Below are positions 15,217 to 22,674 of a stretch of DNA of 27,946 bases, in pieces (the first letter of the stretch is position 1; each line of letters starts with the position of its first letter). The notes below the pieces were generated by a model. That model saw only the letters and a program-made list of their open reading frames with translations. It did not search any database and was not told where the DNA came from. The position numbers and the translations under genes were made by a program. This DNA is from Clostridiales bacterium (GTDB taxonomy: Bacteria > Bacillota > Clostridia > Christensenellales > Aristaeellaceae), in the NCBI GenBank assembly GCA_004555535.1, contig SFHU01000028.1, positions 1-27,946 on the forward strand, read 5' to 3'.

Positions 15217-16272
15217 TTACAGCCCCAGCAGCAGCGTCCTGAGCACGGGGATTCGCCGCAGCAGCGCGGCAAGCGGCGGGAGCAGCAGCGCCTCAAGCAC
15301 GAGCAGCGCCGGATAGATCACAATCGCCGGGGCATGCAGCGCGCGGTCGAGCGCGAGCGCGCACAGCAGCATCAGCGGCAGGTGCAGCACATAATAGGCA
15401 AAGCCGTTTTGGCGCATGTGCCGCGTGAAGCACGTCTCGCGGTTGGCCCAGCGGCCAAACCCGGCGAACACGGCGAGCGTCCCGATCCAGGCGCAGGAGC
15501 AGGCGAGCGGGGAACGCAGGACGCTCATGGTGCAATAGCTCTCGCCGTAGTGCAAGGCGGCAAACGCGGCGCACAGCACCACCGCCGCGGCGACCAGCGC
15601 GGGCGCGGCCCTCACAAGCAGCGTCTGTACGCGCTCGTGACAGAGCACCTCATGCCCCAGCAGGAAGCAGAGGATGTAGATGCCGTTGCGGTAGACCTCC
15701 ATCACCGGCGTGTTGAGCACCTGCGCGCTCAAAAAGACGGCCGCCGTCAGCAGGAGCAGGGCGGGAAGCCCTGCGCGCTCGCCCAGACGGCCGAGCGCGT
15801 CGCGGCGGTCGAGCCGGCGCAGGAGCAGCACGGCCAGGTCGCACAGGAACAGCTCATGCAGGAACCAGAGCGGCCCGATGCCGGTCAGGCAAAGCACGAT
15901 ATAGCGGACGAAGCCGGGCATGGGCGCGTCGCCGAAGAGCGCCGGCTGGTATTGCAGCGTGACAAAGCCGCCGATCCAGCCGACCAGGAAGATGCCGGCG
16001 ATGGAGGGAAGCAGCACGCGGCGCAGCTTTGCGCGCAGGAAGGCCTTGCCGCCCTTGCGCTCGAGCGCATAGCGCGCGCCGGCGCCCGCGATGGCGAAGA
16101 GCGCGGTCATGAACCAGGGATAGACGAAGGCGAGCAGTGTGTCAAACGCCGGGATACCCGCGATGTCGACGTTGCGGATGACGCCGACGCTGTTGAGCAG
16201 GTAGAATGCGTGATAGACGATCACCAGCAGCACGAGGCTGCCGCGCGCGTTGTCGAGGAACGGCTTTCTCAT
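15217..16272 (-). CDS. Acyltransferase 3 family membrane protein
   Basis: A 351-residue polytopic protein of the acyltransferase-3/OpgC-like type, which transfers acyl groups to surface glycans or other envelope molecules. The N-terminal block LDNARGSLVLLVIVYHAFYLLN (Asp7, Arg10, His21) matches the family active-site region. About ten hydrophobic segments follow, with charged cytoplasmic loops such as ARYALERKGGKAFLRAKLRR. Its ATG overlaps the stop of the upstream regulator gene by 4 nt, so it is translationally coupled to it and probably its target. No terminator is visible just after the stop; the ABC operon terminator lies convergently some 50 nt away. The substrate is unknown. Confidence 0.88.
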   Translation of the reverse strand: MRKPFLDNARGSLVLLVIVYHAFYLLNSVGVIRNVDIAGIPAFDTLLAFVYPWFMTALFAIAGAGARYALERKGGKAFLRAKLRRVLLPSIAGIFLVGWIGGFVTLQYQPALFGDAPMPGFVRYIVLCLTGIGPLWFLHELFLCDLAVLLLRRLDRRDALGRLGERAGLPALLLLTAAVFLSAQVLNTPVMEVYRNGIYILCFLLGHEVLCHERVQTLLVRAAPALVAAAVVLCAAFAALHYGESYCTMSVLRSPLACSCAWIGTLAVFAGFGRWANRETCFTRHMRQNGFAYYVLHLPLMLLCALALDRALHAPAIVIYPALLVLEALLLPPLAALLRRIPVLRTLLLGL

Positions 16273-16709
16273 GGCGTCTCCTCCTTCTCCCGCAGGACGC
16301 CGCGGATGGCCTCCGCCAGCGCCAACAGGTCGCCCTCGCGAATCAGCGCGAGGCCCTGCGCCTCATCCCCCATGACGACGAGCGTGTCGCCCGGCTGGAT
16401 GCCGAAGACCCGGCGCGCCTTTTGCGGGATGACGATCTGCCCCTTGTCGCCGACGCGCACGACGCCGAAGAGATGCTTGCCCCGCGGCGGGATGGGAAGG
16501 CCCATCATCGGCGGGGCGCTGACCAGATCGTCCAGAGAGACGCCGTAGAGCTCGGCCAGCAGGCGGCTGCGCTCCACATCCGGCAGCGTTTCGCCGGTTT
16601 CCCACTTGGCCAGCGCCTGTCGCGAGACGCCGACGCGTTCGGCGGCCTGCTCCTGCGTCAGGCGCGACAGGCGGCGCAGGGCCAGCAGGTTTTCGCTGAA
16701 TGTACTCAC
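16269..16709 (-). CDS. XRE-type HTH / AbrB-like fusion regulator
   Basis: A 146-residue DNA-binding protein with two different DNA-binding folds. The N-terminal Cro/CI-type HTH is about residues 5-60 (LRRLSRLTQEQAAERVGVSRQALAKWETGETLPD). The C-terminal AbrB/SpoVT-type swapped-hairpin domain is about 82-125 (GVVRVGDKGQIVIPQKARRVFGIQPGDTLVVMGD). Fusions of this order occur in Bacillota. I chose the GTG at 16709 because AGGAG ends 8 nt upstream; the GTG three codons earlier overlaps the ribosome binding site. A TACAAT -10 lies at 16738-16743 with no good -35. The gene is coupled to the acyltransferase. Confidence 0.9.
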   Translation of the reverse strand: MSTFSENLLALRRLSRLTQEQAAERVGVSRQALAKWETGETLPDVERSRLLAELYGVSLDDLVSAPPMMGLPIPPRGKHLFGVVRVGDKGQIVIPQKARRVFGIQPGDTLVVMGDEAQGLALIREGDLLALAEAIRGVLREKEETP

Positions 16710-16791
16710 TTTTCTCACTCCTGTCAGGTTTTGTTACATTGTAGCAGAAACATGCGGCGCTGAACAGCAAGCGAAGATGGCAATTGGGGGC

Positions 16792-16837
16792 AAAAAAAGT
16801 GCGTTTTCGTTGCGCGGGGAAGCGAACGAAAACGCAC
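16792..16837 (-). terminator. Strong intrinsic terminator of the acidic secreted protein gene
   Basis: A perfect 13-bp stem (16799-16811 with 16825-16837), 13-nt loop and a run of seven T on the minus strand. It isolates the 16887-18515 gene from the downstream regulator. Confidence 0.95.
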
Positions 16838-16886
16838 AGAAAGGATATCGACGAGGTTCATCATTCACCGGATGCTTCCGGGGCGA

Positions 16887-18515
16887 TTATTCACCCTCCA
16901 TGAGCAGCTGGACGGCCTGCGTCGGGAGCGCCTGCAGCAGCCGCTCCATGCGCTCCGTCAGCGCTTCATCGGCCTGAGTCATCAGCGCGTCCATCTCGTC
17001 GGAGGAGACGGTCTCCAGCGCGAGCGCATGGAGCGCGGCGACGGCCCCGGCATCGAACGGGCGCGTGTACAGGCGCATCCGGTAACCGCAGGAGTCAATG
17101 CCCTCGTCCGGCATGGAGACGGCATAGACCAGCTCGCTGACCGGGCCGTCGGCCGTGGGCTGGGTCTGCTGGGTCACGGAGAAGCTGGCGGGGATCACGA
17201 GGCTGCCCGCATACGTTTCCATCGTACCGGAGACAGCCTGCGTCTCGCCGCCTTCAGCGGTCTGCTGCAGCGCGCCGTCCATCGTCATGACGACGTTCAG
17301 AGTGTCATCGCCGTCCGCGATGCTGTAGGTGTAGGCGTAGTCGACGATCAGGCCGCTCTGTCCGTCCTCGGTCGTGACAGGCGTCGTCGAGGATTCGGCC
17401 TGGGCCGCGGCGATGATCTCGCCATCCATATAGAGCTCCATGCCGAAGAGCAGGTTGACCTCCTCAGGATGCTCTTCGCCGGGGGTGAGGTTCATGGCAA
17501 AGGCGACGCCGTCCGTGTAATAACGCTCCTCGTCGAGCAGCAGCGCATCGCCCCAGATGCAGAAGGCGTTTTCCGTGCTGCCCGGCTCCACGCACAGGTC
17601 GATGGTGAAGGCCTCCTCGCCGGTTTCGTCCTCACCGTACAGGGTCAGGTAGACGAAATTGCCCGCCTCATCCAGTCCATAGAGCAGCGTCAGGTATTCC
17701 TCGGAATCACGGAGCTCAGGGGCGGCGCCGCGGAGCGCTGCGCAGAGCCCGTCGGTGTCCGTTTCAAGGGAGGCGAGCAGCTCGTCAAGGATCGGGGCGA
17801 GAGCCTCATCTGCTTCGAGCTGGGCGGCTAGCGCCTCAAGCAGCGCGGCGAGATCGGCGTCCGTGCAGCCGATGACCAGCTCCTGCGCGACGGCGGGATA
17901 GTCGCCCTCGGCGGGCACGTCCTCGCGCAGCTCCATCGGCAGACCGGCGACGAAGTCCGACAGAATCTGTCCGTAGGGCTCAAGCAGCGCGCCAAGCGGC
18001 TCGAGCGTGGCGAGCTTCTGTTCGGCGGGAAGCGAGGCAAACCCCATGATTGCGGTGATTTCCTCGTCGCTCAGGCCGCAGAGGGCGAGCAGGGTCTCCC
18101 ATTTCGCCGTGACAATCTGCCCCTCGATGAGGTTGCTCTGAAGCGCTGCGCCCTCGCCGGTCAGGCTGAGCGCGGCAGTCAGATCGACCGGCTCGGGCTC
18201 AGCGTCATAGGAGGCGGCCAGCTCGAGCCGCAGCCCATCGTCGATCCGGCAGACGCCGGCGGTGAGCGTCACGGCGTCAAGCACCTGAGCGATCGCATCC
18301 AGCTGAGCGCGCGCCTCGGGATCGTCGGTGATCCCGTCGGCGAAGGCGGCAAAGGCCTCAAGGTCGAGCAGAATGGCGTCGCCGGCCTCATAGGCCTGCG
18401 AGAAGAGCGAAGAAGTGATCTCGCCCGGAACGTATGGCGTCTCCTCGGCCAGCGCTGCGCAGAGCGTCCATGCGAGGCAGAGGAAGAGGAGCAGCGCGAG
18501 AAACATCCTTTTCAT
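16887..18515 (-). CDS. Acidic secreted protein of unknown function
   Basis: I do not recognise a family. The 542-residue product has a clear signal peptide (MKRMFLALLLFLCLAWTLCAALAEE) and then a strongly acidic, Leu/Ala-rich sequence without further membrane segments. The first half looks helical, the second alternates beta-like stretches (YTYSIADGDDTLNVVMTMDG, GTMETYAGSLVIPASFSVTQQ). A cysteine in the signal region (LCAA) is not a good lipobox, so free secretion is likelier. AGGAGG lies 7 nt before the ATG. It has its own promoter and a strong terminator and is divergent from the padR operon, 259 bp away. A substrate-, ion- or lipid-binding role is possible but unsupported. Confidence 0.82.
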   Translation of the reverse strand: MKRMFLALLLFLCLAWTLCAALAEETPYVPGEITSSLFSQAYEAGDAILLDLEAFAAFADGITDDPEARAQLDAIAQVLDAVTLTAGVCRIDDGLRLELAASYDAEPEPVDLTAALSLTGEGAALQSNLIEGQIVTAKWETLLALCGLSDEEITAIMGFASLPAEQKLATLEPLGALLEPYGQILSDFVAGLPMELREDVPAEGDYPAVAQELVIGCTDADLAALLEALAAQLEADEALAPILDELLASLETDTDGLCAALRGAAPELRDSEEYLTLLYGLDEAGNFVYLTLYGEDETGEEAFTIDLCVEPGSTENAFCIWGDALLLDEERYYTDGVAFAMNLTPGEEHPEEVNLLFGMELYMDGEIIAAAQAESSTTPVTTEDGQSGLIVDYAYTYSIADGDDTLNVVMTMDGALQQTAEGGETQAVSGTMETYAGSLVIPASFSVTQQTQPTADGPVSELVYAVSMPDEGIDSCGYRMRLYTRPFDAGAVAALHALALETVSSDEMDALMTQADEALTERMERLLQALPTQAVQLLMEGE

Positions 18516-18547
18516 GCGGTATCCTCCTTGTATTGAGCTTTGATTCC

Positions 18548-18576
18548 ATTATATCGGATACAGCGGAGCACGTCAA
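18548..18576 (-). promoter_or_regulatory. Promoter of the acidic secreted protein gene
   Basis: On the minus strand: TTGACG, 17 nt, TATAAT, about 33 nt before the start codon. Confidence 0.8.
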
Positions 18577-18635
18577 CGGATCAGAGGGCAGTTGGGATAT
18601 ATTCCGATGGATCCATAACTGTTTTGAGGCGCATC

Positions 18636-18658
18636 GTCTGCAGAAATGGGCTGCAGAC
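18636..18658. other. Perfect inverted repeat in the divergent intergenic region
   Basis: GTCTGCAG (18636-18643) and CTGCAGAC (18651-18658) form a perfect 8-bp dyad around a 7-nt centre. No T run follows. It lies upstream of both divergent promoters, about 60 nt from the minus-strand -35 and 65 nt from the padR -35, so a protein-binding site is likelier than a terminator. Confidence 0.5.
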
Positions 18659-18716
18659 CGCCGGATGGCGCGTGCCCCGGGGTGTGGGCGCAAAAAGCGT
18701 TGTGTTAATTTTATAG

Positions 18717-18752
18717 AGATACCTTGACAGGCGAGGTATCTTGATGTATACT
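18717..18752 (+). promoter_or_regulatory. padR promoter with overlapping dyad operator
   Basis: TTGACA (18724-18729), 17 nt, TATACT (18747-18752). A perfect dyad AGATACCT (18717-18724) / AGGTATCT (18734-18741) with a 9-nt centre covers the -35. A bound dimer would block RNA polymerase. PadR proteins commonly repress their own promoters, so this is a natural operator candidate; binding itself is inference. Confidence 0.75.
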
Positions 18753-18774
18753 CTATGTCGTCGGAGGTGATGAG

Positions 18775-19143
18775 ATGCTCAATTCATCGGATATCCTTCG
18801 CGGCTATACGGACACGATCATCCTCGCGCAGCTCGCGGGCGGCGACAGCTACGGCTACGTCATCAGCAAGAACGTGCAGGAGATCAGCCGCGGCGAGCTT
18901 TCGCTCAAGGAGGCGACGCTGTATACCACGTTCCGAAGGCTGGAGGGCGCGGGGGTCATTGAGTCGTATTGGGGAAACGAAAACGCGGGCGCGCGCAGGC
19001 GGTATTACCATCTGACGGACGCGGGCCGCATGCTGTATGAGGAAAATCTCGAGGATTGGCGCAGATACCGCGCCGTGATTTCGAAGCTGGTCGGATTGGA
19101 GGAGGAGCATAATGATGAACAAACGGATTCGCATCATGATTGA
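18775..19143 (+). CDS. padR: PadR family transcriptional regulator
   Basis: A 122-residue winged-helix regulator. The PadR core is complete: DTIILAQLAGGDSYGYVISKNVQEISRGELSLKEATLYTTFRRLEGAGVIESYWG, followed by the wing ARRRYYHLTDAGRMLY and a C-terminal dimerisation helix. GGAGGTGA lies before the ATG at 18775. Its last 32 nt overlap the start of the next gene in another frame, so the two are translationally coupled. A dyad over its own -35 suggests autorepression. PadR with a HAAS-domain partner gene is a recurring pair in Bacillota. The signal is unknown. Confidence 0.94.
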   Translation: MLNSSDILRGYTDTIILAQLAGGDSYGYVISKNVQEISRGELSLKEATLYTTFRRLEGAGVIESYWGNENAGARRRYYHLTDAGRMLYEENLEDWRRYRAVISKLVGLEEEHNDEQTDSHHD

Positions 19144-20956
19144 TGAGATCTTTGCCGAGATGAAGATGACCCCGGAAAACCTCGCGCTGCGCGACGAGCT
19201 GATGGCCAATGCGCAGGCGCGCTACGAGGATGCCGTGGCGCAGGGCAAGACGGAGGAGGAGGCCTTCGCGGAGGTCGCCTCGTCGCTGGGCGACGTGCAG
19301 TCGCTGCTCGGCGAGATGAACGCTGCGCCGGAGGAGGCGCCCGAACAGACTCAGACCGAGGAGGAGCCCGAGGAGGAGCCCGAGGAGGAGCCGGAGGAGG
19401 AGCCCGAGAAAGAGCCCGAGGAAGAGCCTGAGGAGAAGTCGGAGCAGGCCAACGAGCCCTTCGATTTGGAGAGCACGCTCAACAGGGCGTTTGCCGCGCT
19501 GGGCGACTTTGGCCGCAGCGTGATACCCCAGGCGAAGAAGCTCGTCGACGACGTCGACCACGCGACGGGCGGCATGATCCGCGATGTGGGCCGCGCGGTC
19601 AACCGCGGTATGCGCGACGCGCAGAGGGCGGCCGGCGAGGCCATCGACCGCCGGAACCGCGCCGCGGAGGACGACGCGCAGACGGCGGACTGGACGCCGG
19701 TGCCCGAGGCCCCGAAGGCGGAGAGCCGCAGCGCGGAATCCCTTCGCAGCGAGGCGGCGGATCTTCGCGCGCAGGCGGCGCTCAAGCAGGCCGCCGGCGA
19801 CGCAGAGAACGCGCGGGCGATGATCGAACAGGCCGAGGCGCTGGAGGGCCAGGCAGACGCCGCCTCCCGGGCAGAGGCCGCCGCGCAGGAGGCCGCGATG
19901 GAGGAGGCCAGGCGTCTGGCCGGGCAGGCAGCCGACATGCCGGAGAGGGAGCCGGAGCAGGCCGACGAGGGCAGCTTTGCGCAGACCGTGGAGGATATCG
20001 CCCGCGACGCGAAGAAGCTCGCGGACGACACCGTGGACAGCTTCACCCGCGAGGCGGAAAAGCTCGCCGAGGAGGCGAGGAAGCTGGCCGGCGAGGGCGA
20101 GAGCGTCCGCCGCAGCGCCCAAGAGCCCGCGACGCCGGTGGAGAACATGTGCCTGACCCGGCGATTCCCGGTGGCGGGCCTGCGCAGCATCGACATTCAG
20201 CTCGACGCGGACGATGTGCTCATCGAGCCGGCGGACGATCTGGAGATCGAGGTGCGCTGGGAGGCCGAAAAGGCGCTGAGCGTGCCCGATGTGCGGATGG
20301 AGTCGCACGCGCTCATCATCCGCCGGTCCAACCCGGACGTCTTCAAGACGTTCTTCTCGGTCTTCAAGAAGGACGGCGGGCAGATCACCGTGCGCGTGCC
20401 GCGCGGCTACGCGGCGGACTACAACGTGAAGACCACCTCGGGCGACATCGTGATGCGCGATGTCGACGCGGACGACGTGACCGTCGGCTCGACCTCGGGC
20501 AACGTGCGCGTGGAGCCTGAAGCAGCCGTGCGCGCCCACACGATCAGCGTGAACACGGTCTCCGGCAACGCGACCGTCAGCGCCCGGGCGGAGGAGATCG
20601 ACGTGAACACGGTCTCCGGCAGGCAGTTCGTCTCCTGCGACGCGGGCAAGGCGGACATCAACGCCGTCTCCGGCAGCGTCCATCTGGAGGGCGCCTGCGA
20701 CGAGTGGGAGGCCAACAGCGTCTCCGGCGAGATCGAGCTGCTCTGTACGCTCGTACCCGCCCGCAAGATCGAGCTGAGCACCATCTCCGGCGGCGTCCGC
20801 GTGGCGCTTCCGGCGGACATCCGCGGCTTTGTCGCCGATGTGAGCGGAATGAGCGGCAGCATTGTCAACGAATTCGGCCCCAACCGCTACGGCACCTGCG
20901 CGCTGCCCATCCACATGGACACGATGAGCGGCAGGCTGACCATCACGCGGCTGTGA
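19112..20956 (+). CDS. HAAS / Glu-Pro-repeat / helical / DUF4097 (toastrack-like) protein
   Basis: A 614-residue protein in four parts. Residues 1-70 are a HAAS/DUF1700-like helical domain (MNKRIRIMIDEIFAEM...EAFAEVASSLGDVQSLLGEM), the usual partner of PadR. Residues 83-108 are a Glu-Glu-Glu-Pro repeat. Residues 115-345 are Ala/Glu/Arg-rich amphipathic helices or coiled coil (AAAQEAAMEEARRLAGQAADM, REAEKLAEEARKLAGE). Residues 350-614 are a DUF4097 beta-repeat domain with nine SG-centred rungs (TTSGDIVM, STSGNVRV, TVSGNATV and so on to TMSGRLTI). There is no signal peptide or transmembrane segment, so it is probably cytoplasmic and could rest on the membrane through its helices or the two small membrane proteins that follow. 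GGAGGAG precedes the ATG; a second ATG follows at once. It is longer than most DUF4097 proteins. Confidence 0.88.
   Translation: MMNKRIRIMIDEIFAEMKMTPENLALRDELMANAQARYEDAVAQGKTEEEAFAEVASSLGDVQSLLGEMNAAPEEAPEQTQTEEEPEEEPEEEPEEEPEKEPEEEPEEKSEQANEPFDLESTLNRAFAALGDFGRSVIPQAKKLVDDVDHATGGMIRDVGRAVNRGMRDAQRAAGEAIDRRNRAAEDDAQTADWTPVPEAPKAESRSAESLRSEAADLRAQAALKQAAGDAENARAMIEQAEALEGQADAASRAEAAAQEAAMEEARRLAGQAADMPEREPEQADEGSFAQTVEDIARDAKKLADDTVDSFTREAEKLAEEARKLAGEGESVRRSAQEPATPVENMCLTRRFPVAGLRSIDIQLDADDVLIEPADDLEIEVRWEAEKALSVPDVRMESHALIIRRSNPDVFKTFFSVFKKDGGQITVRVPRGYAADYNVKTTSGDIVMRDVDADDVTVGSTSGNVRVEPEAAVRAHTISVNTVSGNATVSARAEEIDVNTVSGRQFVSCDAGKADINAVSGSVHLEGACDEWEANSVSGEIELLCTLVPARKIELSTISGGVRVALPADIRGFVADVSGMSGSIVNEFGPNRYGTCALPIHMDTMSGRLTITRL
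19358..19434 (+). repeat. Short in-frame Glu-Pro codon repeat
   Basis: About six 12-nt units of the form GAGGAGCCCGAG encode an acidic Glu-Glu-Pro-Glu linker between the HAAS domain and the helical region. Such repeats may vary in length between strains by slippage. Confidence 0.8.
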
Positions 20957-20981
20957 GCCCGACCAAAAGGAGCTGAAAGGA

Positions 20982-21173
20982 ATGGAACAGGTCAAGCAAC
21001 TGCTGGATATCATCTTTGGCAGCCGGCTGGTCGTCTCGGGCAAGGGGCGCACGTTTGCGAAGCTGCCGGTGTGGGTGGCCGTGCTGGGCGGCCTGTGCAG
21101 CCTGCACCTCGTCGTGGTGACGGTGCTGCTGATGGTGGCCTTCGGCATGCGCGCCGAGGTCGTCAAGGCGTAA
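20982..21173 (+). CDS. Small membrane protein, DUF4342 C-terminus-like
   Basis: A 63-residue protein with a basic amphipathic N-terminus (MEQVKQLLDIIFGSRLVVSGKGRTFAKLPVW) and one hydrophobic segment (VAVLGGLCSLHLVVVTVLLMVAFGM). The KLPVWVAVL... pattern recalls the C-terminal membrane part of DUF4342 proteins, but the usual N-terminal helical (UBA-like) part is missing. AAAGGAG and AAAGG lie before the ATG. It follows the DUF4097 gene by 25 nt and precedes a paralogue by 12 nt, so it belongs to the padR operon. A role as membrane anchor or sensor for the HAAS-DUF4097 protein is inference. Confidence 0.75.
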   Translation: MEQVKQLLDIIFGSRLVVSGKGRTFAKLPVWVAVLGGLCSLHLVVVTVLLMVAFGMRAEVVKA

Positions 21174-21185
21174 GGAGGGAAAACC

Positions 21186-21407
21186 ATGGATTTTGAAGCC
21201 ATTAAGGAGAATCTGATGTCGGCATTCCGCCAGCTGCTCGTGCTGCGGCTGATCGTCAGCTCGCCCAATGAGAAGGTCGCCGATCTGCCCGCACTCTATG
21301 TCCTCATCGCCGTGCTGATCGCGCCCTGGGTCTGTCTGGCGCTGCTGGTGCTGGGCTTCCTGGGCCGCTACAGCGCGAGGTTTGAAAAGGACGCCGCGAG
21401 GGTTTGA
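21186..21407 (+). CDS. Small membrane protein, paralogue of the preceding one
   Basis: A 73-residue protein with the same plan: a soluble amphipathic N-terminus (FEAIKENLMSAFRQLLVLRLIVSSPNEKVADLP), one hydrophobic segment (ALYVLIAVLIAPWVCLALLVLGFLG) and a charged tail (RYSARFEKDAARV). LRLIVSS...ADLPALYVLI aligns with SRLVVSG...AKLPVWVAVL of its neighbour, suggesting an old duplication. AGGAGGG precedes the ATG. It is the last gene of the padR operon, followed by a terminator. Function unknown. Confidence 0.75.
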   Translation: MDFEAIKENLMSAFRQLLVLRLIVSSPNEKVADLPALYVLIAVLIAPWVCLALLVLGFLGRYSARFEKDAARV

Positions 21408-21451
21408 GCGGCAGGCCGGGAGCCGGTTTCCCGATTGAGTCATGACCATGG

Positions 21452-21482
21452 GCGGTCCGCAATGGAGCGGGCCGCTCTTTTT
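21452..21482 (+). terminator. Intrinsic terminator of the padR operon
   Basis: A 9-bp GC-rich stem with one G-T pair (21452-21460 with 21467-21475), 6-nt loop, then TCTTTTT. Confidence 0.9.
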
Positions 21483-21560
21483 GAGCTATAGGAAATTGCG
21501 TCAAAGCATCGTGCGGCGAGCGCTGGGAGACATCGCATGATGGAGCTGTTCGGAAGCGGG

Positions 21561-21581
21561 AGCGGGTGCGGCCCGCTTTTT
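21561..21581 (+). terminator. Second terminator-like hairpin in a 395-bp gap
   Basis: AGCGGG / CCCGCT with a 5-nt loop, followed by TTTT. The gap from 21408 to 21802 contains this and the preceding terminator, then the leader of the next gene. I see no convincing gene, and no clear promoter, in it. CCGTCTA occurs twice (21660s and 21730s), meaning unknown. Confidence 0.55.
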
Positions 21582-21802
21582 GCGTGCGCAGAGGCGCCGC
21601 TTCGTGCGGCAGGCCTGCAAAAAACGCCAAATTCCCCCCGAACAAAGCCCTTCTGCGCGCCGTCTATAAGTCCTGGACATGGAAATGCCGGACAAAGATG
21701 GAAAAGCCTGCAACTTTTTCTTTCTTCGTGCCGTCTACAGGATAGAAGCCCCGATGCGCAGCGCCCCGCGGAGGGCGGCAGGGGCAAAAAGGAGGCAACA
21801 CG

Positions 21803-22660
21803 ATGAGAAGACTTATGATGGTGCTGGCGGCGATGCTGCTGCTGACCGTGGCGGCGCTGGCGCAGGAGATCCCTGAGAGCGACATCTCGACCCCGCGCGA
21901 GGGGTTTGCCGTCGTCGCGCCGCAGGATGCAGGCGGCATGGCGCCCCTTTGCGCGGATCCGGCAGGGACGGACGTGCTGATGAGCTACCTCGCCGGGACG
22001 CCCGTGACGGTGCTGGACGTCGGCGAAGGCGACATGGCGCATGTGAAGATCGGCGAGGACGTTGGCGGACAGAGCGTATGGCTGGAGGGCTACATGCGCT
22101 CGGAGCTGCTGCGCTACGGCGTGCGCGCGGCGAGAACCGTGCCGCGCAGCACGTTCTCCTTCAGCGCGCCCTGGGAGACCGAACTGCTGGAGGCGCCGCA
22201 GGAGGGCGCGCGGGCCGTGTGGCGCCTGAACTGGGAGGAATCGGCGTTCGCCGCCGGCGTCAGCCCCGAGGGCTGGCTGCACGTCCTCTGGCCGCTGGGC
22301 GGACGCCACGACATTGGCGGCTTCATGCGCAGCGAGGGAATCGGCCTGGGCGAGGCGCAGACGTGGAGCGCGTGGGCTGTCCCGCCGATTGCCGGCGAAA
22401 GGACGGAGGCGGAGATCCGCGAGCGCGCCATTCAGGAGACGATCACCCATGCGCAGGAGCTGGGCCTCGACGCGGGCGAGGCCCATTATGACGCGCTCGA
22501 TGCGATGGTTTTTGACATCCGCCTGACCTACGATAGCGTGACGGACGAGGCCACCTGGATGGTCTGGATCGACCGGGAGATGAAGGCGGACACCAACGTC
22601 AGCACCTGTCTGTTCGACGCGCAGGGCAATCTGCTGCGCATCGAGCATTCCAACGGATGA
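21803..22660 (+). CDS. Exported SH3-like protein 1 (tandem paralogue)
   Basis: A 285-residue protein with a signal peptide (MRRLMMVLAAMLLLTVAALAQE). The N-terminal half looks like a bacterial SH3-type beta domain (APLCADPAGTDVLMSYLAGTPVTVLDVGEGDMAHVKIG...GYMRSELLRYG). A second SH3-like stretch follows (SFSAPWETELLEAPQEGARAVWRLNWEE...WLHVLWPLGG...GFMRSEGI). The C-terminal 90 residues form a helix plus beta-strand region reminiscent of PepSY-like domains. AAAAAGGAGG precedes the ATG. The next gene is a paralogue with the same order of motifs. SH3-type domains of exported bacterial proteins often bind peptidoglycan; here that is inference. Confidence 0.82.
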   Translation: MRRLMMVLAAMLLLTVAALAQEIPESDISTPREGFAVVAPQDAGGMAPLCADPAGTDVLMSYLAGTPVTVLDVGEGDMAHVKIGEDVGGQSVWLEGYMRSELLRYGVRAARTVPRSTFSFSAPWETELLEAPQEGARAVWRLNWEESAFAAGVSPEGWLHVLWPLGGRHDIGGFMRSEGIGLGEAQTWSAWAVPPIAGERTEAEIRERAIQETITHAQELGLDAGEAHYDALDAMVFDIRLTYDSVTDEATWMVWIDREMKADTNVSTCLFDAQGNLLRIEHSNG

Positions 22661-22674
22661 GGAGGGGAATGGAC

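Noticed and set aside
18956..21268. A 770-codon minus-strand open frame opposite the HAAS-DUF4097 gene
   Set aside because: Its repetitive Leu/Gly/Arg product mirrors the Glu-Pro and helical repeats of the real gene on the other strand; no ribosome binding site or domain.
21485..21802. Small gene or RNA in the gap between the padR operon and the SH3 pair
   Set aside because: Open frames there lack ribosome binding sites and no good promoter was seen; only a second terminator-like hairpin is reported.
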